This document shows, in pieces, positions 16,105-24,400 of a DNA stretch of 28,466 bases. The notes under the pieces were generated by a model. The model was not told the DNA's origin and did no database searches. It was given only the letters and a program-made list of their open reading frames with translations. The DNA is taken from NCBI GenBank assembly GCA_023393815.1, contig JAEXBU010000043.1, forward strand, positions 1 through 28,466. Direction: 5' to 3'. A program made the translations under genes and the position numbers. Source of the DNA: Bacillota bacterium (GTDB lineage: Bacteria > Bacillota > Clostridia > Tissierellales > Peptoniphilaceae). Each line of letters starts with the position of its first letter. The first letter of the stretch is position 1.

Positions 16105-16395
16105 TTATGCTAATTCTTCTAAGGGAAGAACGTTAACTACTTTTTTCTTTTTCCCGCGACTTTCAAAGGAAACGCGTCCGTCGGCGGTGGCAAATAAAGT
16201 GTCGTCGCTGCCGATTCCTACGTTTAACCCGGGATGAATCTTCGTGCCTCGTTGACGTACGAGAATGTTGCCGGCTAATACGTGTTGACCGTCGCCCTTC
16301 TTCACGCCGAGACGTTTCGATTCGGAGTCGCGACCGTTTTTCGAGCTACCCATTCCCTTCTTCGAAGAGAAGAGTTCAAGTGTAAACAGAATCAT
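16105..16395 (-). CDS. rpmA: 50S ribosomal protein L27 with cleavable N-terminal extension
   Basis: A 96-residue L27. The mature part shows GSSKNGRDSESKRLGVK, HVLAGNILVRQRGTKIHPG and the GRVSFE strand. It is preceded by MILFTLELFSSKKG: Firmicutes L27 carries this hydrophobic extension, which Prp removes, usually after the Phe in an L-LF motif, here after Phe9. The mature N-terminus then reaches the peptidyl transferase centre. The protease gene lies immediately upstream, its stop abutting this ATG, with AGGAGG inside the end of prp. Confidence 0.96.
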   Translation of the reverse strand: MILFTLELFSSKKGMGSSKNGRDSESKRLGVKKGDGQHVLAGNILVRQRGTKIHPGLNVGIGSDDTLFATADGRVSFESRGKKKKVVNVLPLEELA

Positions 16396-16725
16396 CTAAA
16401 CCTCCTGAGTCTCTATTGTAATGTAATTTTTGTATGCACCTTCGATGGCTTCCAAGCCGACGACCATGGAACGAAACAAAAGCTCCGTTTCACGAGACAC
16501 CTTCTCTTCCGGCAGACGAACGCTTATATAAGCCTCCGCCTGTTCGTAATGCATGGTGTCTTCGTCCATTGAAAGCAAGGTCTCCATGGACAAAGCACAG
16601 GTCAAAGTTAGGGCACTCACCCCGTGACAGACAATTTCGCCTATCGCATCCCCTTGCCCTGCGTGATTGTTCGCCAAAAATCCCAAGATTTTTCCGCGGC
16701 GAACAAAAAGAATGACGCGCGTCAT
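16396..16725 (-). CDS. prp: Prp, ribosomal-processing cysteine protease
   Basis: A 109-residue protein of the YsxB/DUF464 family. Predicted catalytic pair His21 (NNHAGQGD) and Cys33 (GEIVCHGVSALT) are separated by 11 residues, as in the studied family members. It removes the N-terminal extension of L27. It overlaps the rplU stop by one base (TAATG) and abuts rpmA, so enzyme and substrate are made together. The family core is intact; the residue after the catalytic Cys is His rather than the more usual small residue. Confidence 0.95.
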   Translation of the reverse strand: MTRVILFVRRGKILGFLANNHAGQGDAIGEIVCHGVSALTLTCALSMETLLSMDEDTMHYEQAEAYISVRLPEEKVSRETELLFRSMVVGLEAIEGAYKNYITIETQEV

Positions 16726-17033
16726 TATGCCAAGGATCCGATTTCTACCAGTGTATACGGTTGACGATGGCCACGCTTTGTGCGTTCGTTTTTCTTCGGT
16801 TTGTATTTGTATACGATAACCTTTTTGTCTTTCGCTTGTTTTAAAACTTTTGCTTCGACTTTCGCATCGGCTACATAGGGTTTGCCTACGTTCACACTGC
16901 CATCCTTCTCGACGAGAAGAACCTTATCAAAGGTTACGACATCTCCTTCGTTGGCATTGAGCTTTTCCACCTTCACCAAGTCTCCTTCGTGAACGGTATA
17001 TTGCTTTCCGCCGGTTTCAATCACTGCGTACAT
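16725..17033 (-). CDS. rplU: 50S ribosomal protein L21
   Basis: A 102-residue L21 of normal length. It begins MYAVIETGGKQYTVHEGD and contains VIVYKYKPKKNERTKRGHRQPYT, split here as YKYKPKKN and RGHRQPYT, the rRNA-contact motif. It is an early-assembly protein of the large subunit. First gene of rplU-prp-rpmA, the invariant Firmicutes order, and preceded by a structured leader that can pair with its AGGAGGTGC Shine-Dalgarno. Confidence 0.97.
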   Translation of the reverse strand: MYAVIETGGKQYTVHEGDLVKVEKLNANEGDVVTFDKVLLVEKDGSVNVGKPYVADAKVEAKVLKQAKDKKVIVYKYKPKKNERTKRGHRQPYTLVEIGSLA

Positions 17034-17119
17034 TGTAGCACCTCCTCTTTACAAGACTCGCCCCAATAGGTGCTGTGCTTCTAACCTATTAAGCGCGGTT
17101 ACATCACAGTATGTTACCA
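17034..17119 (-). ncRNA. L21 leader (ribosomal protein autoregulatory mRNA leader)
   Basis: On the minus strand, stem A pairs AATAGGT (17090-17084) with ACCTATT (17071-17065) across a 12-base loop. Alternative stem B pairs AGCACCT (17074-17068) with AGGTGCT (17043-17037), which is the rplU Shine-Dalgarno. The two share bases 17068-17071, so they exclude each other, as a translational switch would need. An upstream imperfect hairpin GGTAACAT/ATGTAACC lies at 17119-17098 but may fall before the transcription start. Position and core resemble the known Firmicutes L21 leader; I could not run the covariance model. Confidence 0.65.
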
Positions 17120-17139
17120 CATATTCCGCGAGATTACAA
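17111..17139 (-). promoter_or_regulatory. Possible promoter of rplU-prp-rpmA
   Basis: On the minus strand -35 TTGTAA (17139-17134, containing the TAA stop of the upstream RNase gene), 17-base spacer, then TAACAT (17116-17111). The -10 is a weak match, so read-through from the upstream operon is also possible. Confidence 0.4.
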
Positions 17140-18315
17140 TTCTTTATCCCGTTTTAATTTATTCTTTACCGCTTCCCGGTGCCTATTTTCCGCTTCCCGG
17201 TACTGCTGTTCAAAGGAAAGTTCCTTCCGCTGGCGGGCGATTTCAAACAGTCCCATGGCACTAAAACCGTAAACCGTCGTCGTCATCGGCCCTTCGGACA
17301 ATTCCTCCTGCATTATAGCGGAAAGAGACGCCATTTGTTCCTCGTCCATGCCGTGAACAAAGTCGACGACGATCATGCCGCTTAGATTGCGAAGTCGAAT
17401 TTGTTTTGCAATCTCCTCCGCCGCCTCCCTGTTTACTTTCAGGCGCATGGCATCGAAAGAGCCCTTCTCTTTTACCGCCGCCATGTTCACGTCGATCACA
17501 TGGGCTGCTTCCGCCCGTTCGATGACCACATTGCCCCCGGACGGCAGGGGAATTGTCTTCATGAAAATCGAGTTCCACTGGCTTCGCCACTTGGCCGTGG
17601 AGCGAATACTGAAGGACGGATCCACGATAAAATCCATGTCGCCGGGCAAATTGGCCACGAGTTTTTTGTCGTTGATGACCATCGGCAGATCCCGGTAGCG
17701 ATTGAGAAAATCCATGCCGCGATCCTGACTTAGCAGAAGTTGCGTAGGGGGCAGAAAATGCACCGACTGCTCGATTCGTTCCTTCATGACGCTCAGCCGA
17801 CGGTACTCCTCCGTCATAGCCTCCGGCCGACAGATGCGAGCTTCTGTGCGAATAATCATGCCACACGGTTCCTCCAACTGTGCAGCCCACCCTTTCAGCC
17901 GCTTGACGATCGCCTCGTCGTCGATGCGCTTCGACACGCGAATTCCGTTGGACTTCGGCAGCAGCACGAGATGTTCGCCCCGCAAACTGTAATCCATAGA
18001 AAGCACGGCCCGCTTTTGATCCAGGGGCGCCTTTTTCACTTCCACTATAACGGCGTCTCCGCCTTTTATGATCTTTCGGTAGGCCTTCGGATAGACGTTT
18101 TTCATAGGCAAATAGCCCGTATCCTTTTCTCCGAAATCGACAAAAGCGCAATCCATGGCAGGCAGCACATTTTTCACGTGGCCCCGGTAAATGTTGCCAA
18201 CCGCGGACTCCTTGGATAACAGGTGAATTTCACGAATTTCCTCCTCCACCATTAAGCCCATGATTCGCGGAGCCTCGCCATCGGCGAATAAATAAGCTCT
18301 AGAACCGTACTTCAT
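17134..18315 (-). CDS. Ribonuclease E/G family protein, short form without Zn-link
   Basis: A 393-residue protein counted from ATG 18315; a GTG nine bases earlier is possible but lies too close to the GGGAC box. The S1 domain is at about 35-115 (GNIYRGHVKNVLPAMDCAFVDFG). The catalytic core includes DRGMDFLNRY near 198-207. The metal-binding aspartates are Asp275 (VIDVN) and Asp318 (IVVDF), 43 residues apart as in E. coli RNase E (303 and 346). It ends soon after, with a charged helix, and lacks the CPxC Zn-link and small domain that make RNase G about 490 residues. It probably processes rRNA or mRNA. Overlaps the DUF2344 gene by 17 bases. Confidence 0.9.
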   Translation of the reverse strand: MKYGSRAYLFADGEAPRIMGLMVEEEIREIHLLSKESAVGNIYRGHVKNVLPAMDCAFVDFGEKDTGYLPMKNVYPKAYRKIIKGGDAVIVEVKKAPLDQKRAVLSMDYSLRGEHLVLLPKSNGIRVSKRIDDEAIVKRLKGWAAQLEEPCGMIIRTEARICRPEAMTEEYRRLSVMKERIEQSVHFLPPTQLLLSQDRGMDFLNRYRDLPMVINDKKLVANLPGDMDFIVDPSFSIRSTAKWRSQWNSIFMKTIPLPSGGNVVIERAEAAHVIDVNMAAVKEKGSFDAMRLKVNREAAEEIAKQIRLRNLSGMIVVDFVHGMDEEQMASLSAIMQEELSEGPMTTTVYGFSAMGLFEIARQRKELSFEQQYREAENRHREAVKNKLKRDKEL

Positions 18316-18982
18316 GATCGTCACCGTCCCAACTTTTGATTCGACGAATTTGAATATAGTCGATATCCGCGCCTGCAGAGGCGAAGAGTCCCGTTAAAAA
18401 GCGATCGGGGCGAAGATTCCCGTTGGCGCCCGCCCGCAATATGGCGTAAAGAGCCGCGCCCTGTGCTTCTTCTTCCCAGCGAAGGGAAAAAATGCCGTCT
18501 TTGATATCCTCTTCCACGATCACCCGACGCTTCCCTTTTTTCTTTCTCCTTCGCACCAAAATCACATCCTGTGCCATCGCCTTATCCGCCGACATCTTCA
18601 ACGCGGCCGCATCTTCGTAATGCGTCGACGGAAAAAAGAAGCGGTACTCCGTTTTCGCGATCCGCTCGAACACCGCTTTCGGATCGAAATCCGCCGTGAC
18701 CTCGATAATCTCCAAGCCCGAAGGCAACGCACGATTCAGGGTCTTCTTTACGGCCTCGGGATCAGAACCGTCTTCCACTTCCATGTCCATCACTTCAAAT
18801 TCACTTTCCATTCCCACGCTTAAAGGCTGCGCAATGGAAAGTTTTTGATGGGGATTAAACCCTTCGGACCAAAGAATGGGAATATGCGTCCTTTGAATGG
18901 CTCGATTAAATACGCGAATCGTATCCAAATGGGAAATGAATTTAATCATGCCCGTCTTTTTAAACGCCAGGCGCAGTTGCAT
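18299..18982 (-). CDS. TIGR03936-type (DUF2344) radical SAM-associated protein
   Basis: A 227-residue protein beginning MQLRLAFKKTGMIKFISHLDT, with ILWSEGFNPHQKLSIAQPLSVGMES near 36-60. These blocks define the DUF2344 family, found next to, or fused with, the TIGR03960 radical SAM protein. That partner is directly upstream and overlaps by 23 bases. Function is unknown; co-occurrence with RNase E/G and L21 suggests RNA or ribosome-related modification, which is inference only. Start has GGGGGTG upstream. A Lys/Arg-rich patch (RRRKKKGKRRV, about 144-154) may contact RNA. Confidence 0.92.
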   Translation of the reverse strand: MQLRLAFKKTGMIKFISHLDTIRVFNRAIQRTHIPILWSEGFNPHQKLSIAQPLSVGMESEFEVMDMEVEDGSDPEAVKKTLNRALPSGLEIIEVTADFDPKAVFERIAKTEYRFFFPSTHYEDAAALKMSADKAMAQDVILVRRRKKKGKRRVIVEEDIKDGIFSLRWEEEAQGAALYAILRAGANGNLRPDRFLTGLFASAGADIDYIQIRRIKSWDGDDHEVRF

Positions 18983-20813
18983 GAAACACCCCCCACATTT
19001 CGCAATTTTCCATGCCGCAACCGTTGCACCTTTTGCGGCAATCCGGCGTCGTCATCGCCTCTTTAGATTTTTCGTATTCCTTCCATAAGTAATCCTTTTT
19101 CACGCCGATGTCGATAAAGTCCCAAGGCAAAACTTCGTCCCGCCCCCTCGTTCGATTGGCGTAGAAATCCCCGTCGATTCCCGCCTCTTCCATAGACTTA
19201 ACCCATACGTCGTAGTGGAAATATTCGCTCCAACCGTCGAAAATCTGTCCATTTTCGTAGGCACGCAAGAGTAACTTGCCGATGCGACGATCCCCTCTAG
19301 CCAAAATTCCCTCCATGCGGGAAACGTAGGGCTCGTGGTACTGGAATTTCACCTTCGGGTCCCGTACCGCCCCCTTGACAGCGCGGATCTTTTCAAAAAA
19401 TTCGTCGATGGTATTCTGCCCCACCCATTGAAAGGGCGTAAACCCCTTGGGCACGAAACAGGAAGCCGACGCCGTGACGCGGAAATTCCCCTGTATTTCT
19501 TCTTTGGGACGATTAAAAAAGGCGTCCTTTACCTTGTAGGCCAAGTGGGCAATCCCCAATACATCGTCCAACGTCTCTCCGGGCAAGCCGATCATAAAAT
19601 ACAATTTGATCCGACTCCACCCTTCGTGAAATACAGCGTCAACCACGCGCATTAAATCGTCTTCCGTCACGTTCTTGTTAATCACATTGCGCATCCGTTG
19701 ACTTCCCGCTTCCGGCGCGAAGGTCAGGCCGCTTTTGCGCACTTTTTCAATTTCTTTCAACACGTCCACGATAAAACTGTCCAAGCGCAAAGAAGGCAAA
19801 CTAATCCCCACGTTTTTATCCTCATACCTTTTTCCCAATTCCCGCACCAAGGGCATAAGCTTCGTGTAGTCGCAAGAGGAGAGAGAGGTGAGGGAAATTT
19901 CATCGTAGCCGGTATTTTCCAATATGGATTGCGCCATGTCCATCAAGGTGTCCATGTTTCTTTCCCGAATGGGTCGATACATCATTCCCGCCTGGCAAAA
20001 ACGACAGCCTTGCGTGCATCCGCGGAACAACTCGAGCACCGCCCGATCGTGGACGGTCTCTAAAAAGGGCACGATCTGCCTCTCCAGCTGAAAGGCGGCG
20101 TTCATATCGTGGAGGCGCACCCGCTTAATTACCGATTTCGCCGCGTCCACCTTCGGCTCATGACTTTGTATCGTCCCGTCTTCATGGTAGCGTACCCTGT
20201 AAAGGGAGGGCACATACACGCCTTCAATGGAAGCGAGGGAAAGGAGAATGGCCTCGCGCGAATATCCGGCGTCCTTCCCCTCTTTGATCTTGTCCATAAC
20301 CTGAATGTTCAGCTTCTCCCCCTCGCCGATGAGAAAGCAGTCTATAAAATCCGCCAAAGGCTCCGGCGTCGTAGCACAGGGGCCTCCGGCCATGACGAAG
20401 GGATCCGATTCCCCTCTCTCCTCGGCGAGCAAGGGAATGTTCGCCAAATCCAACATATAGAGGATATTGGTATAACTCATTTCGTATTGGAGAGTAAAGC
20501 CCACCACGTCGAAAGCAGAAAGGGGCGTCTTTGTCTCCAAGCTGTATAGAGGAATTTCTTCCTTTCTCATAGCCTCGGCCATGTCCGGCCACGGCGCAAA
20601 GGCGCGTTCACAGGCGTAATCCGTCTCGTTCATGGCAAAATACAGAATCTGCATTCCCAAATGGCTCATGCCCACTTCGTACACGTCGGGAAAGCAAAAG
20701 CAAAAGCGGAGCACCGCCTCGTTCTTGGCAATGCTGTTCAACTCGCCGCCGATGTAGCGCGCAGGCTTTTCCACCTTCTTTAAACATTTTTCCAACCGTT
20801 GCACGTCTATCAT
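18960..20813 (-). CDS. TIGR03960-type B12-binding-fold radical SAM protein
   Basis: A 617-residue protein. The N-terminal part (about 30-170) resembles a cobalamin-binding Rossmann fold (FCFPDVYEVGMSHLGMQIL, MAGGPCATTPEPL). The radical SAM core starts with FRGCTQGCRFCQAG, giving Cys266, Cys270 and Cys273 in CX3CX2C for the 4Fe-4S cluster. A C-terminal cysteine group, CRKRCNGCGMENC, may bind another metal or cluster. Substrate is unknown. The gene is coupled with DUF2344 downstream. Whether cobalamin is actually bound is uncertain, since a clear DxHxxG motif is not visible. Shine-Dalgarno AAGAGG precedes the ATG at 20813. Confidence 0.93.
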   Translation of the reverse strand: MIDVQRLEKCLKKVEKPARYIGGELNSIAKNEAVLRFCFCFPDVYEVGMSHLGMQILYFAMNETDYACERAFAPWPDMAEAMRKEEIPLYSLETKTPLSAFDVVGFTLQYEMSYTNILYMLDLANIPLLAEERGESDPFVMAGGPCATTPEPLADFIDCFLIGEGEKLNIQVMDKIKEGKDAGYSREAILLSLASIEGVYVPSLYRVRYHEDGTIQSHEPKVDAAKSVIKRVRLHDMNAAFQLERQIVPFLETVHDRAVLELFRGCTQGCRFCQAGMMYRPIRERNMDTLMDMAQSILENTGYDEISLTSLSSCDYTKLMPLVRELGKRYEDKNVGISLPSLRLDSFIVDVLKEIEKVRKSGLTFAPEAGSQRMRNVINKNVTEDDLMRVVDAVFHEGWSRIKLYFMIGLPGETLDDVLGIAHLAYKVKDAFFNRPKEEIQGNFRVTASASCFVPKGFTPFQWVGQNTIDEFFEKIRAVKGAVRDPKVKFQYHEPYVSRMEGILARGDRRIGKLLLRAYENGQIFDGWSEYFHYDVWVKSMEEAGIDGDFYANRTRGRDEVLPWDFIDIGVKKDYLWKEYEKSKEAMTTPDCRKRCNGCGMENCEMWGVFHATAPGV

Positions 20814-20848
20814 GAAAACCTCTTTCTATGGTTTCGTGTTTTTGCAGT

Positions 20849-21496
20849 CTAACGCCCTTTGAAAAAGGACCAAAAGGACTTTTTCTCTCCTTTTTCGGCA
20901 GCGTATTCACCATTCAAAGAAAAGGCCGGATTTTCCCTTTCGTAAAAATACAAAGCGTCGCAAAGATCCAATCCTTCCGCCGCCTCCATCGCCTCTTTGT
21001 CCCCCGGCTTCAGTCGATTCAAAACCACTGCGACGGGCACGGCGCACTTATTTTTTCTTAGGATAAATCGTATGCGGTCGTAGGCCCGAAGGGAGCCGGG
21101 GCGGTTGACGAGCACGCAGTAAAACCGGTCGGCCACTTGAGCCCAGTCGAGTATATCCTCGTCGCGGTAGCGGGACAAATCCACGAACACATCGTCGTCC
21201 CCCAGATTTTCCACGGCTCTTTTAAAATCCGCCTCGCCGATCTCTTCCAAATCGTGAAAAATATTTCCCTGAATCAGGTCGTAACCGTCCCCTGAAATAG
21301 CCACCTCCGCCACAGGCTTTCCCCGAAGAAAATCCATGTAGTCGTCAATGGCATCCGGCGCCTCGTCAATAAACAAATCCTGCACCCGCGTGCGATTGGA
21401 TCCTTCAATCAAAAGACCCTTGGCCTCCCTGGCAAAGTCCCGCGCCATGGTGCTCACGCCACAGCCGCCTACGGTCGAAATCAATACGTGTATCAT
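20849..21496 (-). CDS. MinD/ParA-like protein with degenerate P-loop
   Basis: A 215-residue protein that opens like a MinD/ParA ATPase (MIHVLISTVGGCGVSTMARDFA). The expected KGGxGK[S/T]T is STVGGCGVST: Val9 replaces the deviant-Walker lysine and Val14 the P-loop lysine, so nucleotide hydrolysis is doubtful. Later DDVFVDLSRYRDEDILDWAQVADRFY, split as DDVFVDLSRY and LDWAQVADRFY, resembles the switch-II/Walker B strand and following helix, and VAVVLNRLKPGD resembles the base-recognition loop. A basic C-terminus with aromatic residues (KKSFWSFFKGR) could be a membrane-targeting helix. It starts two bases after the PBP2 stop codon, where MinC/MinD genes often lie. Function unknown; could be a TadZ/CpaE-like scaffold. 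Confidence 0.7.
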   Translation of the reverse strand: MIHVLISTVGGCGVSTMARDFAREAKGLLIEGSNRTRVQDLFIDEAPDAIDDYMDFLRGKPVAEVAISGDGYDLIQGNIFHDLEEIGEADFKRAVENLGDDDVFVDLSRYRDEDILDWAQVADRFYCVLVNRPGSLRAYDRIRFILRKNKCAVPVAVVLNRLKPGDKEAMEAAEGLDLCDALYFYERENPAFSLNGEYAAEKGEKKSFWSFFKGR

Positions 21497-21498
21497 AC

Positions 21499-24400
21499 TT
21501 ACTCCGTTTCCAATCGCGTTTCCGTCGGAAGATTTTCATTTTTAATCTCCTTATAGAAACCGAAATACTGTGCCAGCACCTGCTGCATAATCGGCCCGCA
21601 GTTAGCCCCGTTTCCTCCTTGGAACAAAACTACGGTGACCGCCACCTCCGGATCGTCCGCCGGCGCGTAACCTACCTGCCATGCAAAGGCATCGTAGGTT
21701 TCGTTTGTATAAGGATTGGCTCCGGCACGCTCGGCGCTTCCGGTTTTCATGGCCACTTCCACGGGGAAATTCTTAAACAAATTTCCATTCAATCCGGAAA
21801 GAGATACGAGCTCCATGCCCTTTCGGAGATCCTTATAATATTCCGGCTTCAGACCCACCTGTTTTACCGGCTCTTTCTCGTGATCCTTGCCGCTAAGCAA
21901 GGTGAGCGGATACAGGTTGCCGCCGTTGGCAAGAGCCATGGCGTAGCGGTTCATTTCCACCGGCGTGTAGGCGTTGGATCCCTGGCCGATAACCACGTTC
22001 ATCGTATCCGCCATATTCCAATTGGCCTGATCGATGTAGGTATACTTTAACAAATCCGCCAAAGGCACCCGTTGCCCCTTGCCGGTCTTGTCCGAGTCCA
22101 CCTTTAAATCCTTTAAAAACGAATATACTTCTTCCCGCGTCATGGGCTTTTTGTCGTCCAGCGTCTTCACAATGGCATCGACGGCCGCATCCTTTTCCTT
22201 GTCCGAGGAAAGCCCGCCCATGTAGACGGAGCGATTTTCGTTTAAATGGCGGCGCAAGAGCGCCTTCAGCGTCTTCTTTTTCGACTCGGGATCGGGAATG
22301 GTACCCTTGATCTCCCGCGGAATTTGAATTTCGAGCCCCGTCCGTTCGCCGAGGCCATAGCGCTTCGCCATGGCGGCGATTTCCGAAGGCTTTACCTGCA
22401 AGCCTAAATCGATACCCGCCCGTTGGTCTTCCCCCAAACCTAAAGAATAGAAATAGTAATTGCAAGAATCCCGAAGAGCGTAGGCCAGAGTTTCCCTTCC
22501 GTGCACTTCCCGCTGTTGGTTCCACAGCCAGCAGCCGAAAATTTGCCCGCCGACGTCCACATAGCCCCCGTCTTGAATGGCCATGTCGGGATCCAACCCC
22601 TTCTCTAAGGCGGCCGATGCGGTCACCATTTTAAAAATACTGCCCGGCTGAATGGCCGATTGCATGGCGATATTGTACAGAGGGCGGGGCGCCAATTGAT
22701 TCTTCTCTTCCTTCGGCTTCAAACTTTCCCACGCCGACGGGTTGATCCCCTTGGCAAACAAATTCGGATCGTAGGAAGGATAATTGGCGAGAGCCAACAC
22801 CTCGCCTGTATGCACGTCGGTCACCACTACGGCGCCAGACGTCGCATTTTTAAAGGCCGTCCCCTTTTCCCGGCTGGTCATGTACTGAAACGTTCCCCAC
22901 GGCGAAACGTACGGAGTCGCCGTGCGGATTTGTTGGAGCACCATGGCCAAACTTTCCTCCGCCTTTTTTTGAAGCTCGATGTCGATACTTAATCGTACAT
23001 CCTTCCCCGGCTTCGGCTTTTCTTCTCGCAAAACGCCGGTGGTGTTTCCCGAAGAATCCACAGACACAGTCTTTCTGCCGTCGACCCCCTTCAGAGTGTC
23101 TTCGAAAACCTGTTCCATCCCCGTCTTTCCGATTAAATCGTTGCGATTGTAGCCGCGCTTTTTAATGTACTTGTCGATTTCCTTCTCTTGCGCGATGTTT
23201 CCGATGTACCCCAGAACGTGCGCCGCCAAATTCCCCTCAGGATAATAGCGGATCGGTTCCATGGAAATGTGAATGCCCGCGCGATTAGAGAGTTTTTCCT
23301 CGATCTTTGCCACCGTTTCATTTTCAATTTCGTAGGCGTAGTTAATGGGCATATAAGCGTAACTTCCCTGACTGCCGATAGCGTTGTAGACGTTTAAAAT
23401 GCCGGATACTTCGTAGGGGCTCAAATGTCCATCGATGTCGTAACGCTCCCTTAAGGCGTTAAAAATCTTCTCAGAAGAAGAGGCCTCCTTCAAGCCTGCT
23501 CCCTTCGCCAAATCCAGGGCGTTGTTCAGTTGCGTATAGGTCGGCTTTTCTCCGCCTACGGAAATCCCCGTGACCGTGCCCTCGTCGATTAAGTACGTTT
23601 GAATCTTCTCCGGCATTCCTTCGAGGGCAACGAAGGCCTTTCTATTTTTCTTTTGCGTCACCGCGCGAACCAAAGCGTCATAGGCTAAGTTGCCCTTTTT
23701 GTCGACGACTACGGTTTTTTTGCCCTGTTTCTTTAACGAAAGATCGGCCCCCTTCTTTACGGCAAAATCCACGCTTTCCTTTAATACCGTCTCATCGGAA
23801 AGCAGAAATTTTTCCGGATCGCGCTCCGCCAACACGGCCATTAAATCTTCCGCCGCGGAGGAGGCGAAGGTCACATCCTCCGATATATCCATTAAGCGAA
23901 CTTTCGCCTGAATATAGCCGTCGTAGTAGGCGTTTCCGTAGGGCCTCAACCCCACCGAAGGCACGTCACCTTTCACCGTCTCATAGGCAAGCTTCCGGCC
24001 GACGGGGTGGGAGAGAATTTCCTCTACATACATAGGGTGATCCATCAAAAACGTAAGAATATCTTCTTCCGCCGTCGTCGATTGGCCGAGAGCGTAACGC
24101 TCCTTAAATCGCGCGGCCTTCGTCTCGTCCGTATACTGTACGCGAGAGGCGACAAGCTCCATGCCCCCCTCCTCAAAGACCCGCTGGCGCAAAAGCTGTT
24201 CGAAAACGGCGTAGCGAAAGTGATCCCCGTAGGGCTTTTTTAACCGCGCCTTGAGAAATTGGCTCAGACGATCCTTCTCCATTAAGGCGTGCAACACCTC
24301 GGATTCCGGATCGCCACCCCGCCGATACTCGTCGAGATTTCGATAGACAAAGGTATTTAAAATCAGGGGGCCGGAGCTCGTCGTCCCCGCTCCGTCTTCT

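Noticed and set aside
17098..17119. Hairpin GGTAACAT/ATGTAACC as a terminator after the RNase gene
   Set aside because: It has an internal mismatch and no T run. It is more likely part of, or just before, the L21 leader.
21893..22525. A 210-codon minus-strand frame inside the PBP2 gene
   Set aside because: It is a different frame of the same region as the PBP2 transpeptidase domain, and its Gly/Arg-rich product is characteristic of an out-of-frame reading.
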